NCBI GenBank assembly: GCA_008360975.2
Contig: CM039193.1
Location: 19,327,389 to 19,391,388, forward strand
Source of the DNA: Lichenostomus cassidix
Lineage: Eukaryota; Chordata; Aves; Passeriformes; Meliphagidae
Length of the DNA: 64,000 nucleotides
Direction: 5' to 3'
A program made the position numbers and the translations under genes. Position 1 is the first letter of the stretch, and the number at the start of each line of letters is the position of its first letter. This document shows, in pieces, positions 1 to 13,057 of this stretch. The notes beneath the pieces were generated by a model, which saw only the letters and a list, made by a program, of their open reading frames with translations, was not told where the DNA came from and ran no database searches.

Positions 1-2974
1 GTAGATGGGTGGTGTTTGGGAGTGTGTGTGTGCAGTTTTCTAAGTGGCCATCAGCGTCTGAGTTCTTTCCTGCTCCTCCTCATGACACATCTTTCTTTGG
101 GCATCCTGGTCCTTTCAGTTGTGGACAGAAGCTATAGGCACATCCCTTTGACTTGTAACTTGGCTAGATGTCATTTAACAACAAAAACCGCACCTCATGG
201 TGTACAGGGTGTAAAATTATCTGACAAGATTCTGGACACGAACCACCCTTATTAGTGGAATGGATGAAATTAGTTTTATTATGAAAGATTTCCCCCTAAT
301 GACAAAATGGAGCCTATAGAGGCCAAAACCCAGTCTTTTAACTGTTTTTTTTCCCAAGTGGAGTCAGCTGGGCCTTCAAAATCTCTTTGAAGACAGTTAT
401 ACCAGCACTAATAGGGCTGATGTTGGCCTAAAAATATCATCCAAAAATCACACTCTTAATTGGCATTGCTTTGTTGGCAAACCTTTCCCAGTGCTGCCTT
501 ACTCTTCAAGAGCCATGGTATTTTAATTGCATCAATGTATTCTGTCACGAAGGCAATGCTCTGAGCAGGATTTTTTGGGTTTAGTGTAGTGGCTGGAGCT
601 TTAACTTCTCCACTAAAGACAAAAAACTGATGGCAAAGCCATGGAGTTCTTCAGCCATGGTAGCTCCTCAGGGATCTCACTTCTGTGGGACTGTTGGGCT
701 GAGCACACTGCATCAAACTACTCTGCAAGTGATACTGGGATAAATAAGTAAAACAGTAGCCTTGCAGTGTATATAAATACTAGGATATATGTTTTAATTT
801 AAATCAGTTTGTGATTGAAGAGATCTCTCACTCTTTTCTTTCCATCTGCCTGTCCATCTATCTACTTTAACACCTTTTCAGTTGCATTAGATGATCATGT
901 GATGTTGTACACTTCTAAATTTATCTGATCTACTTGAAGCTGGAAGAAATGGTATTTTGCAATTTTGTGCACTGAGTGTAGGTGCCTTTGAGAGCTGACG
1001 ATAGGCATAGAGTCCTACAGTGCTTCGTGGCATTAAAGATGACATTCCAAAGCTCCTTCTGTCCCACTGGAGCGTGACCTTGTGGGAGAGCAACAACAAC
1101 CTGCAGGCTGAACCTGAAGGCTGGTTAGGTGAACATGGCTGAGGATCAGTTGGCCCATTGGAAGAGGCTTGTGAGCTCACAGGAGGCCTCACCAGAGTGC
1201 TCCTGAGTGTAGCTTTACTCCTGCATGTGTGTAAGATGGAGCCCACCAGGCACCCCAGGCTGGTTTTTGGGGACTCAGGTGGTAGATTGTAATGGAGCAG
1301 CAGCACAGTGAGGAAATGGCATCTTCTCCAGTGCTGTCTCTGGGATGGAGTCCTGGTGTTACACTATCTGGAACTTGTTTTGCTGGACAGTTCCTCAGTA
1401 GCAGGAGGGGACATGGCTGGGGTGTTTCCATGCTGCCAGAACCCCTCCAGCACTCCATCCAGTGGATGTCCCTTCCTCTGGATTTGCAGGAGCAGAGTAG
1501 TTACAGCCCTTCTCCAGCATATGACCTGCTTTCACCCCATGCTTTTTGTGCCTTTTCTCTGTATACTGGAACCTCTAAGGGCTCCTGTTGCTGTCATTGC
1601 TGTAGTGTGTAGTCTCTCAGTTCTCAAAGGCTGCATGGAAGTGACCTTGGCTGTTCTTCCCCATCATTCCTGTGCCCTTAGATTTTGCATCCCATGTAAA
1701 CCAAACCAAGCCTCCTGCCAACCGTGCCTCTCTCTGCTGCTTGCTTTCCTTAATTCCAGGAGATGACAAATGTTTACAGGGTTATTCTTCTCTTTCAAAC
1801 TGTTCTTTGGAAATGTTTTCATGCCTAGAAATTTCTTCCCATAGTTTGTGGGTACAAGATGGAATTTAACTTCTTCTGACAAAATAGTGTCTCTTAAATT
1901 CTCCAGAGATTTTGGTGGTTGCTGAAAGACTTACAGTGGGCACATGCTTTCCTACAGCTGCCTTCTGTCTGTTCAGGAGAAGAAACCAGAGTGCTGCTAG
2001 CTGGGGCCTGGTTGCCTCTTCCATGAGCCTTTGACCTTGGGGCCACTGTGATCTCAAGTGGCCTCACAGTGCCCTGGGAGCTCCCCTTCCTCCTCTGTCC
2101 CAGGGCTAAGTGTGCTGAGGTGTTTTTCTTAGTTGTATGCAGATCCCTAGTGACAGAAGGAACCTTGACTATTAATTATTCTGCTTCTTATCTACTCTTC
2201 GATGTGCCACCAGCCCATATGTTTAGAGTAAGGCCCTGATCTCGTGATATGTGCTCATGCATTCACTTTTGTTTAGCTTTTCCCCCCATTCTCTTGCATT
2301 AAAAATTTGGATTTCCTTCCAGCTCATTGGCATAACATTAACCTTTCTTTCTGCTGGAAGTGACATGTTGCCTTTAATAACAGTGGCCTGCATTTAATAT
2401 CCCAAGAAGTCCTTTCCAATTCCATGTTCATATAGATCAGGAGTTAAACAAAAGAGACTGGGAAAGGGGCTTTCTAAAAAGTGGTTTGTTTTCTTCTGCT
2501 TATGTTATTGTGGTCTTTTTGTTAGAAATCATAATTTTGAAACAAACATATTTGGCTTAGGTATGAAGAAATGCAGCTCACTTGTGGCCTGGCCACTCCT
2601 CCTCCTCCTGAACATGACCAGAGCAAGACCAGACCCTTGGAGCTACCTTTTCATCATTGTGTGTTATAAACCTGTCCTGTTATTCATGAAAATTAAGCTG
2701 TTAATTACATCTCTTGGTTTGCATTAAGGCAGACATACATTCCTGTCTGTCTTGTTTGCTAACGAGCTCTGTGGATTGGATCCAGAATCAGGGAGAAGTT
2801 TAAGCTCTGTCACTGATCCACTGACTTCACCGTCCAGATGTGACCTCCCGACTCCCTGCGTTGGGCCGGCTGGGGAAGTCAATGTTTGGGCAGGAGATGT
2901 CACTGACATTTTTTGCTGGGTGCAGTGGAGCCTGTGGCTTTCATCAGTGTGGTCTCCTTTTTATGAATGAAGGC

Positions 2975-3176
2975 AGGCAGTGAGTGCCGAGCCGTCCTGA
3001 TCGGTGCCAGGAATCCGGTGTTGGAGAGACGGGGCAGAGGCAGGAGCGTGGGAAGCACAGCAGCGTCCCCAGCGTGGCACAGCTGCACGGACAGCCAGCT
3101 GCCTCTGGGGCTGGGCTCGGGGCACCCCCGAGAGGAAAAGCCACCAACAAGTACGTCACACACTCCTTTGTGTGAC
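2975..3176. promoter_or_regulatory. Small CpG-rich patch with two perfect hairpins
   Basis: About ten CpG dinucleotides fall within roughly 160 nt (2980-3140), far above the surrounding AT-rich sequence. The patch contains a 7-bp GC stem (ctcgggg / ccccgag, 3116-3132). Just downstream is a second 7-bp stem (gtcacac / gtgtgac, 3155-3176) whose 5' arm overlaps a CRE-like tacgtcac. Overlapping frames of 60-101 codons are open on both strands, as expected by chance in GC-rich DNA. It could be an enhancer or small CpG island; I cannot assign a gene. Confidence 0.3.
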
Positions 3177-6164
3177 ATGAAGGCTGAGGAAGTGCCCCTC
3201 CACATCTCACAGACTTTCCGCCTATTTTGGTAGGAATTAATTTTTTTTAGGTTTTTTTTTTTTTGTGATCCTTGGCATGAAACTTCTTGTAGTTTAGTTC
3301 TGGTTTTTGCTCCTGACTCTATTCAGTGAGAATACTTTGGAGACAAGGAGCTCATTTTTTCCTGTATCCACAAAACCTTTTGGAAACTTCTAACCCCTTA
3401 CACCTGTACACGTAAGTCGAAAAGGGATCTTAATGCAGTTTAGTCTAGACTGGTGATGGAGGGAGAGAGAGAAAGCAATTCCTCAGGCAGGCATACATGA
3501 CATTTTGGAAATAGAAAAGAGAACCAGCAAAGATTATATCCTCACCAGAGCTGGCAGAAGGGGTCTTATGGGTGTTCTTAATCCACCTCACTGCAAATCC
3601 AGCCAGGTTAGCTCAAACCACCTTTGTTTTTGAGTTAAATTAGCTGAGTCTGCACTAGCACAATGAATGTTCCCTCTGTCCCTCCTGCCAGACATGTGGG
3701 GGACTACCAGCCAGCTGCTGGTCCTCAGCCAACTCCTGCTCTAGCCACGGCCAGGAGACACCATCTGTGTGTCTCCCAGGCTTTACGTAAATGAGAGCCG
3801 GGCCGTTTGTCCAGGATTAGCTTAAGATGTGCCCCTTACACTCTGTTTGTGCTGTCCTAAATCATCTCAGGTTGGTACCTGTGCTCCAGCTCATAGCTGT
3901 TCCTTCTGGGAAATTCTGCGGGTCACTGGTGCTCATTGGGTGGGGCCAACTGAAATCCTTCAGGGCATCTCTCTGGTTCTCATTGAACAGCTATTTTACC
4001 CGTGAAGGACACACCAGTTCTTCTGCCTGAGGATTTGTGAACTATTTAGGATGATACTGGATATGCATGGACAGAGGTTTAGGGGGGTGCCTATGGGATC
4101 TAAATTCCCATTTAAATTACAAGGCAGTTTGTTGTCTGAGTTTCTGTGACAATCTCATTGGAACAATTTCTAGGACTGTTGCTTCTCTGTGCTGTGCTCT
4201 GGGCTTTGGAGGCCAGGTTACTTATAAAAAAATTTAAGGTGGAAGCTGGAAAAACTCTTTTGCTGGCATCATGAATCAGATCAGAATGAGAGAATACATT
4301 TAAAACTCTGAAGTGAAAACTTTTCACAGGAGAGTACTACTTTATGAGTCTGGAATGGGGAAAAAACCCCACTTCTGCAAATAATTTTTTAAAATAATTA
4401 AACTCCACTGTTTAGAAATGTTTAATTATTGTAACATGTGAGCACTGCAAAGTTTGATCTATTCACAGTAGTATTTCAAATGATTTAAAGTTGTTTGTTC
4501 AAGGTTTGCTTTTAGTATGTCATTAAATGTCATGGATTTATTCCAGCTGTCTTCCACAAATGTATCACTTGTGAAGGATTTTGCATGAGAACAGGCTGCC
4601 AGATTTTAGTTTTGATAGCAAAGCCCAATTTTGTTTTATTTTTAATCTAGTTTTGCCTTGCTAAGTGTATTTCTGGCTTTAAATGGGGTTGGCCGATGAT
4701 GGTAACAGCTCTGCTGGGCAGAGTTATTGAACGTGGTGTGCACCTCCCGAAACCCTGTGAGCCTGGGGTCAAGGTTGGGCAGCTTGGGCAGATATCTGAC
4801 CTCACTGACCACTGCCAGACCTCCCCTGCTATGGGCCATGCTGGTCACTGCCCCTGCACAGTTCCCACAAGCACTTCCTAATTTGCTTTAGACAAAACCA
4901 AGTGGATTATCTCCAGCCACTAATTAGACTATTGAAGATAATCCTGTTGCCTTTTGGGTTTTTCCTTCCTGAAGTGAATCAGGGAGGACTGAGAGGCTGC
5001 TCTACCAGCCACACCTGAAGGAGCTGGGCTAGTGTGAGGACAGGCTGCTGGTCACCTCAGCAGCACCATCCAGGGCAGGGACTGGCACCAGGGCAGCCAC
5101 AGCCCAGAGAAGTCGTTAATGAAGAGAACTTCTTGGACTGAGCAGCTGAGTTTGGCCCAGTGGCTCTTCCAGGCTAATTTTTATTTAATCACTTTTTATA
5201 ATCAGAACACTTATATTAGGTAGCATGTCATGTTTTCCTATTCTAATTTAGTCTGCCTCATGCATGAAGCTCTGTCATACAATCAATACAACATACAGTC
5301 TGATGATCTTGAACATATGATCTTGGGTATGATTAATGTGTAAACCTTGGATGGCTATTTGGAAATGATATAGTTTAATACAGAGCAGATTGATTTGGGA
5401 GATTTGCCCCTCAGTTCTGAACTAGTAAGTAGAGTAACTGGCTTTGCTCAGGGGAACTTCAGAATGTTCTGAAACACTCATTTGCCTTTAGAGTAAAACC
5501 AAAACTGCAGTCTGCTTTCTGACATGCTGTTTGGCTCCTGGCATGGCTGCCTGCATATCCAGGAGGGTATGTGCTGTGGAAAGTGTGTGTAATAATTCGT
5601 GAGCTTTTGTAAAATGCAGATGTTAACAGCAAGAGTGCACGATAAGCAATCTCTCCTCGCTTTTATTAAGATGTTTGCATTCTTCTCAAGGTGTTGACAT
5701 AACACACTATACCCTGGGGTGCTGCAAGTGTCTGAATATTTAGGATGTGTAAAAGAACAAGAACATTTAATAATGTCTCTCCAGTCTGGGCAAACAGGTT
5801 AACTTGAGTGCATCACTTCTATTCCTGCACTTAAATAGACTGAACTAAGATGCTAGTAATCAAGAAGGAAACTGACTGGGGTATAGTTAAATTTACTAAA
5901 ATCTCTCCTTCTGTAATGAATGAAAAAAATAAATCAGCATATTCTCATGTTTGCCATGAAGGTGAAGCGTGTATCTAGACCAGGCAGCTCATGTATTTAA
6001 TTCTTGATTGCATTTCTGTAGTTTGGGGCTGCTTGTCTCTGAGGGTATTAATAGCATCGGTTGTGTGTTTGTGGAGTGCTGGGCATTGTGGCATTCTTAA
6101 CACGGAGCTAAGGTTCCATGTGCTGCCACAGTTGTGGCACTGGGAAAAATCCCACTAACTGGGA

Positions 6165-6234
6165 ACTGGAACTAGATAATTATGTTGGATCTGGATGATC
6201 TTTACGGTCCCTTCCAACCCAAACCATTCTATGA
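6165..6234 (+). repeat. CR1 LINE 3' tail fragment
   Basis: The match is ggatctggatgatctttacgg followed by tcccttccaacccaaaccattctatga, the last part of the avian CR1 3' end. Only about 70 bp remain. The upstream portion is truncated or too diverged to place. Confidence 0.75.
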
Positions 6235-8036
6235 AAACAAGCAGTGAACTGTGTCAGGCAAGCATGAGTGTGTTTCAAATAATCTCCACTGGCTTCAAAA
6301 TGTAATGTTTCCATTTGGTTTTAAGCCTACCTTTCTAAAACTCATTTAAAGAGCCTAAATAACATCTGCCATTGGTAATGTCTGGGCCTTAACAAAGGAC
6401 ATGACACTCATGTTGGTGATTAGGATGAGTGCAGATCTGGGTGTTCTCAGGAGCAGAGCCCAGGGTTTCTGTAATAACACAAGTAATAGTTTCTAGTTTT
6501 TCCTCAATGCTGTTTTTTCCTGATGGGTAAATTAAGCAGGTCTTGTTTCCTCATTAAAAAGTTAAGTTAAAGAAGAAAAATGCTTTCTACAAAACATCCT
6601 GTTATCATCTTTATTTAATTAACAGGTTTTAAGTTGCAGTGACTGTCATCCATCTGACCTGCCTCCTGTCCCCTTCCCTCCTTAATGACACTGATATTAG
6701 AAGTATGGGAAAACTTGGACTGTTGGCAAAATGGGTGGAAAATAAAATGTTTCATGTTTTGCTTGAACATTTTGTGGTTTCTCCTGAAATTCCTTGTCTG
6801 AAACAAAGGATGTTCTTTGTTCTTTATTGGGAGGCTTGCTTTTTACTTGAAAAAAATATGCAATGTCATTGTGGATTGCAGAAGTTTCTACAGGAATGAC
6901 ATAAGTTCTCTACAAAAACATTTTTTAAGACCTGGAAAAAAAGGAGACAGTTACAAACTGCAAAAAAAATTGACTGGTTTGATGCTTTTTTGGCAGATTC
7001 TTACAAATACATTCAGAATCAAAATGTTAGTGATTTGGAAAAATCTTGAAATAGAGTAATTTCACATGACCCCCTCTTGGAAGCTTCTAAGTTTTGCATT
7101 CTTTGCTCCAACACAATTCCCACTGAAGAAATACTTCAAAAAACAAGATTATGGATTCTTTTAAAAATGTCATTCCTTGCTTTTTGGGTACTGCGCTACA
7201 TTGTGTTTATGTATTTTAATCTTACCCTGATTTATATGATCAAAACAAAGCATTCATGGATTTGTTTGGAGTCTGGAAAGGATATGAACTGAACTGCAAG
7301 AAAGGCAGTCACTGCCCTATGGAGCTGGCAGACTGTGGGTGCCCAGCTCCTCCAGCTGGATGTGGGTGCCACGGGGTCCCCTGTCCCCTGGGCACCCCAT
7401 CCCAGTGCCCTGGCTCTGTGGCACCACGAGGGTTCCCTGCCCTCCACACCATTTACATTTACTGCTGTGGGGAGCAGCAGTGGGCACAAAGGCCTGGGAG
7501 AAAGCAGTGAGGATGGGGTGATGGTGGTGATCTGAAGTGGAAAAAAAAAAGTGGCTTTGGGATGATGTGGGTGACAGAACTTTGCAGTCACACACCTCCT
7601 GCCCTTCCAGCCAGGCTAGCTTCCACTTCGATTCCTGTGCTGTTAAATAGCTGGTAGTTGTCACTCCAGGAGTATTCCTTTGTTATTTCAGAAGCACTGA
7701 GACACTTAATTGGCTGTTCATTAGCTGCCTTAGAGAAAAATAAGATTTGATTAATCATCATTTCAGCAAATTAGAGCCTGTTCTACAGGCTAAGGAAATT
7801 AAGCAGTGAAGGGCTGTCTCCCTGCAGCAAGCTGTGCCCTGCCCTGGCTGTGCAGCCCCCGCCTGGCCTCACCTGGAGGGCTTGGGGGGCACAGAAGTCT
7901 GGGGTCACTGACATGAGCCAGGGATGGGGCACCTGGACTCCCATGGTGATGAAGTGAGGACCGTGGAGTGCTGCTGGAGTGCAGAAGACATGGTGCCTGG
8001 GCCTGGCAGAGGTGCAAGTTGTGGATTTTTTACAGC

Positions 8037-8223
8037 GAGGCCCTGGCACAGGGTGCCCAGAGAAGCTGTGGCTGCCCCTGGATCCCTGGAAGTGTCCAAG
8101 GCCAGGTTAGATGGGGCTTGGAGCAACCTGGGATAGTGGAAGGTGTCCCTGCCCATGGCAGGGGATGGCACTGGATGAGCTTTAAGGTTTCTTCCAACTC
8201 AAACCATTCTGGGATTCTGTGAT
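8037..8223 (+). repeat. CR1 LINE fragment (5'-truncated)
   Basis: This is a clear 3'-end CR1 copy. It begins gaggccctggcacagg, continues through gcccagagaagctgtggctg, ccaaggccaggtt, a gtgtccctgcccatggcagg segment and tccaactcaaaccattctg, and ends at gggattctgtgat. There is no ORF2 sequence. Confidence 0.92.
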
Positions 8224-11200
8224 ATTAAGACAGCCATCAAGAGAGACGGCTGTTGGCCTCAATTCCTAACCTTTAAGGTCGCTTCACTTTCTTTTTGTTG
8301 CTTTTTTTTTGTAAGCAATTGTCATTATAGCTGATCAAGATCAGATTTCTGACCTGGAATGTTGAATTCATCCTTGAAGAACATATATTTTTCTCTGAAA
8401 TAGTCCATTACATTATTCCAAGTTTTACCTTACCCACATACTAATTTCAAACATAACTGGCTTTCATAAATTATGCAACAGGGAAGATAGAGCTCTCACC
8501 TTTGTTTTGGAATAAAGGTCAAGAGTTTGAAGACAGGAAAACTCCACAGATGCAGAATGCAGTTGTTAGGAATCCCACACAAGGTATTAGTAGGTGTTAA
8601 ATACAAAGGCAAGAATTTAAAAAGCAGGTTCCTTACATGAAATTGCTTTGCTCTCTTCTGGCCAAGAGTTAAAGTTCCCCCGAAGGTTTTTTATTTTCTG
8701 CCATCTTTTTGTCTTGCATCTTTCCTTTTCTGAGATCCCTGACTGTTTCTTCCCTTTAATCTCTTTTAGGGGCCCTCTCTTGGCTGTTTAAAAGCAGCTA
8801 TAGCTGCTCCCCCCATCCACCCAGGGCTGGCGGAGAGAGTAACAGGGACCTCCCATCTCCTTGCCAGGTGGGGCTCCCTCAGCCTCCCTGACTTGATTTA
8901 GCAGTGTTTGGGTCATTGACAATATTGACATAGGGACTACGAGGAATTTGCTTTCACGAAAGTCGGGGAGTAGCACAACCATTGTCAGTGTGCACTTTAC
9001 CCTTTTCAAGACTAGCTTTCAGGAAATGCCTGTACCAGGTTGGTGCTGGTTGTCACCTGGGGTTTATGCACAGTGTTTAGTACCTGTATGTGGGGCTGGG
9101 GCTGGACAAGCAGCAGTGACAGGATTTGAGGACTATTCTCCCTCTTCTCCTCTGCACCTTCTCTGGTGCATTTGTACTTGGCAGCTTCACAACTGGTTTA
9201 ATTCTCTGTGCAGAATTTGGGAATAGGAGGCATTTCCTTCTTCTCTGAAGTGTAGTGTTCTTGTCAGGCATGATGATAATTGCAAATCCAAACCAGAAGT
9301 AGATCAATAACAGAAGAACGTTAACAGAAGAATTAATTGACAAGGTTTAGAAGCTTGGTTTTTGGAGATTGTTTCTCACTTAGCTGATGGCAACACTGGA
9401 AAGGAACGGATGGGACTCTTCCAGCCCAACCTGTGTAACATCTTCATTGCCAAAGATCCCAGACCGTATGCCCAGGGCTTTGCTGGGTCTTGAGGGGTCT
9501 CACCAGAGCTACCCTGGTGAAGAGCCTTGGCACTGGCCATGGGGATGGTGGTGGCCCTCAGCAAGGAGGGGTGGCCCCTTCTGTGTTGGGACTGCAGTTC
9601 CTTCTGCACCAGATACCCAGGGGAAGGGAGACAAGGGCCTTGGCAGCCCCTTGAATCCCCCCTGGGGTTTGGTGGGGGGGGGGATGACCTTTTTTAAGGC
9701 CCCATTGGGGTGGAGGGGGCAGCCCCAGCACTGCCCTCGCTGTACCTGGGTCAGGCAGCCCTAGGCTCAGCTTTGAAATGTGAAGCAGCTTCCTTAAGCA
9801 TTGCAGGGGGTAAAAAGTGAATTAACCATATCATAGGCACATGGTACTTCCCTGCTCAGATTACACTACAAAATCTGGGCAGTTCCTAAGATAGAGCTGG
9901 AAAAGGGGATTTGGGAGTGTGAGCAGCACTTGGAGCAGAGCACAGCTGACATGGCTGGGAACAAAAGGTGACAGGAGAACTCGCCACATCTGCATTGCTG
10001 CTCATACACAGGTCAGCAGAAATCTTTCCTAACTGGACATTTGTTGCAAATTTGCTGGGAGAAGTGTAAAATAACTTGGAGTGCTGGCTTTGCTTTGTGC
10101 CTTGTGTTCTGCTAGTTGCAAAGATTATATCTGGCTGGGTTTCACTTTGATTTTTGTACTTTGTTTTCTGGATTTACTTTTTAACTGTTCATCAGGCTCT
10201 AAAGCTCTTGTTAAATATCTTCAGTTTGATGCAGTTTAAAGACTTAAGTAGAGAGGGGTGGGTTTGCTTTGTTAGTTAAAGCTGCTAAAGCTGGGTCTAC
10301 TCAGCTCGTGGACAAAGCTTTTTGCTTTTTTTGCAAAATACTCCATAAGCAACACATGTGTTTGTGCTATTAGTCAGATCTTCATGGGCTTTTTTTTATT
10401 TTTTTATTTTGTTTTCTCCTCACAGAGAGCTTCTTACAAAAACAATTATTTTTAATGCCACTTCTGGCCTTTTGACTGGGAATTCAAAGTTTTACCTCAC
10501 AGGCTGGAGCGAAAGTTAGGTTTGTTTTTGTTAATGTAAGTCAAGGAGTAGCAATGATTCACTGTGACAGGCTGAATGTGAGCCATATGAACCAAGCTGC
10601 CCAGGCATAAAGGAGGATTGTGCTGCAAAATATCTCCAAGTAATTTAGATTTTGACACACTTACCACTTCTCAAGTTGCATTTCCCCCTCTCCTCACACT
10701 CCTCCCTTCCCCCACCGTTCAGGATCTGATGTGATGGAAAAAATATAGGCATTGTCTCTGGGATTAGGAATGGCTGGGCTAAAAGTGCTTTGCTTCTGCG
10801 GATTTTATTATAGCAGTATGAGAGCTTCCTAAAGAGATGGTAATAATTATGTACACTTACATACAAGCTCTTAAATGACGACTTTTTGGGCTTAAATAAC
10901 TGAGTTTTGAGATGATCATTCCTATCCCTGGGAGCGTGCAAGTGCTGTGTGCTGGTTTGTGTCACTGAGGGTTTCAAACATGCCGGTCTGGGGTGGGTTC
11001 CTGCTCCGCGGAGTGTGAGTTGCGTGGATTTGCTGGAGCCCAGCTGCCCCAGCCCTGCGGGGACAGGGGACAGGGGGACAGGGGCTGTGTGTCCGGGAGC
11101 ACTGCCTGGCCCCGGGACACCCTGGGAACCGGGCATGGGGCCACTGTGTCCCACTCTTGGTGGCAGGGTTCTACAGGGACATTTTTTTCCAATTAAGCAC

Positions 11201-12865
11201 TATTGATTTCTTTTGTGTGTGTTTTGGGCTTTTTGCTGTAGATCTTTTTTTTTTTTTCCTCCTCTTTATTCTGTGGTTTTCTTGTATGAATGGCAAATGA
11301 AGGCTGTTTTAGTGTTGATTCAGATGATACATACTCAGAGCAGGACTTCATGTCCAGCCTTTTCATTGATTAAACCTCTTAGCATTGGGGTGTAGAAATG
11401 AATAGCAAATGGCAGTTTGTTTCTGGCTGGGGTTTCTTACCAGTAAGTAAAAGGCAGAGTGGGGAGCTGTGTGTGAGTGTAGTAAATGTAGCATCTATAA
11501 AATAAGACATATCTTAATCTTAAACTTGAAGATTGAATTCTGTTCTCTTAGGAAGTGCATCCTGCAGATACAACAGATACACACCAGGGGAAAGGAGAAC
11601 AGAATTTGGTGTTGCAGTGAATTTGTTATAACCCAGTGGCCCACTCCAAACCTCTCCCTGAAGTTATTACAAAGGATCCTGCTGGAAGTGGGGATAAAGC
11701 CAGACGTTGAGGTTACATAGTGACCCACCTTTGCAGTTTAATGTTGAATATGAAGTTTTTAAAGCAAACCAAAAATAATACACTGGATACTATTTTTAAG
11801 GCAAAACCCCAGCAAAATGTCTGTCATCAGGTTCCAAACGATTCCTTGCTTCCCTTTAACAATGAACTATCCATTACATGGTCTTAATTTATGGAATGTT
11901 AAACAGTTTCTGGCATTACCGTGCCCCTGCAGGAAGAACAGATGGTACTTTTGAATGAGTTTTGCTGTGGGATAAAATGTTCCAGGTCTTCAACAGATCA
12001 TATCCATCTGTAAGAAAGGAATAGCATTTGTGTAAACAAGATAAAGTCAAACAACTCAAAATCTTCTACTGAAGGAAAAACAGTGCCTGTGGGCTGAGGT
12101 GGTAGGACAGATTGCAAGGTAATGTGGAAAGATACTGCTTAATATTATTTTAAAGGTGAACACTCATTTTGATGAAACATCCCAAACAAGAAGTCTCATT
12201 TGTCAGGACTTGGGAGGCAGTGGTCAGTGTACACTGACAGTAGCCTGTGTGTAACAAGAGTACATTACATTTATTATTGGATAGAAGGGCTATGGCTTCA
12301 TCGTGTCTCCATGCAATGAAGTCCTGTCATGTTGATTTATAGAGCTCTGGCTCTCTGCAAATAGCATGGAAACAATGAAAACCCAGATCCTGGCAGTCCT
12401 TATCATGCCTGCATGTAATGTAGCCAAGTCCACATTATTGAAAGGATTATTGACGGTAATCCATCATGGTGCACATCTTGCACCCTTCATAGAAGTTTGT
12501 CTTGTAAGCGAAACAGGATTGGCAGGATTATGAGAAGTTGCACCACTTTTCCTTCTCCATTCTTCTGGGCGACCAGGAACTGATAGAATGATGGAATCCA
12601 TCATTTTTTTCAGGGCTCTGCTGGTATTCTTCCAGTTGACTTCCAAGGGAAAGATTGCTTTCTCCTCCCTGGCCTTTGCAGTATTGTGGTCCAGATTTGG
12701 TGAAGGAACATCCCCTTCAATTTTTTTGTGTTTCTTAAGTTCTGTAAATTTTGTATTGTGCATAGAGTTCTCCTTTGCAAAGCAAAAAAATCACAGGCTT
12801 TGGAGCTTTATCTAGCCAAAAATAAGGTCATTAATCATGTAAAGTCTCTGTATGGTACATAGTTG
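8224..12865. other. Noncoding DNA between CR1 copies
   Basis: No recognisable gene. A run of ten G at about 9673-9682 and the G-rich tandem at 11059-11085 are the only structured elements seen. A 169-codon minus-strand frame at 10645-11154 spans an AT-rich half and a GC-rich half and has no recognisable domain; I treat it as chance. Confidence 0.55.
11059..11085 (+). repeat. Short G-rich tandem repeat
   Basis: Three near-perfect copies of a ggggacag unit lie head to tail within a GC-rich 250-bp patch. The G runs could allow quadruplex formation. Confidence 0.6.
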
Positions 12866-13012
12866 TGGACTTTCCATCCTTGGAAGTGTCCAAGGCCAGG
12901 TTGGACAGGCTGCTTGGAGCAGTCTGGGATAGTGGAAGGTGTCCCTGTCCATGGCAGGGGATTGGAACAAGAGATGGGCCATCCAAGCCAAACCAGTCTG
13001 GAGTTCTGTGGT
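12866..13012 (+). repeat. CR1 LINE fragment (5'-truncated, diverged)
   Basis: Matches the CR1 3' end from ccttggaagtgtccaaggcc through gggatagtggaaggtgtccc to a degraded tail (accagtctggagttctgtgg). It is more diverged than the copies at 8.0 and 40.6 kb. Confidence 0.88.
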
Positions 13013-13031
13013 AAAGCTCATAGCAAAGGGA

Positions 13032-13057
13032 CCATCCATCTATCCATCCATCCATCC
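13032..13057 (+). repeat. (CCAT)n microsatellite
   Basis: Six to seven CCAT units with one interruption (ctat), about 20 bp after the CR1 tail. Confidence 0.85.

Larger units (their letters stand above)
1..8036. other. Upstream noncoding DNA
   Basis: No gene is recognised here on either strand. All open frames are short and lack recognisable domains, and I saw no HDAC11 exon, the gene I would expect upstream of FBLN2 from mammalian order. The stretch holds a CpG-rich patch near 3 kb, poly-T runs near 3.24-3.26 kb, a CR1 tail near 6.2 kb and a GC-rich interval at about 7.31-7.48 kb. Confidence 0.6.

Noticed and set aside
1292..1766. Overlapping plus-strand frames of 106 and 152 codons
   Set aside because: No conserved domain, mutually overlapping, and in a region without splice or promoter signals; consistent with chance.
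10645..11154. 169-codon minus-strand frame
   Set aside because: No recognisable domain; it spans a GC-rich patch and AT-rich sequence of quite different composition, with no splice or promoter support.
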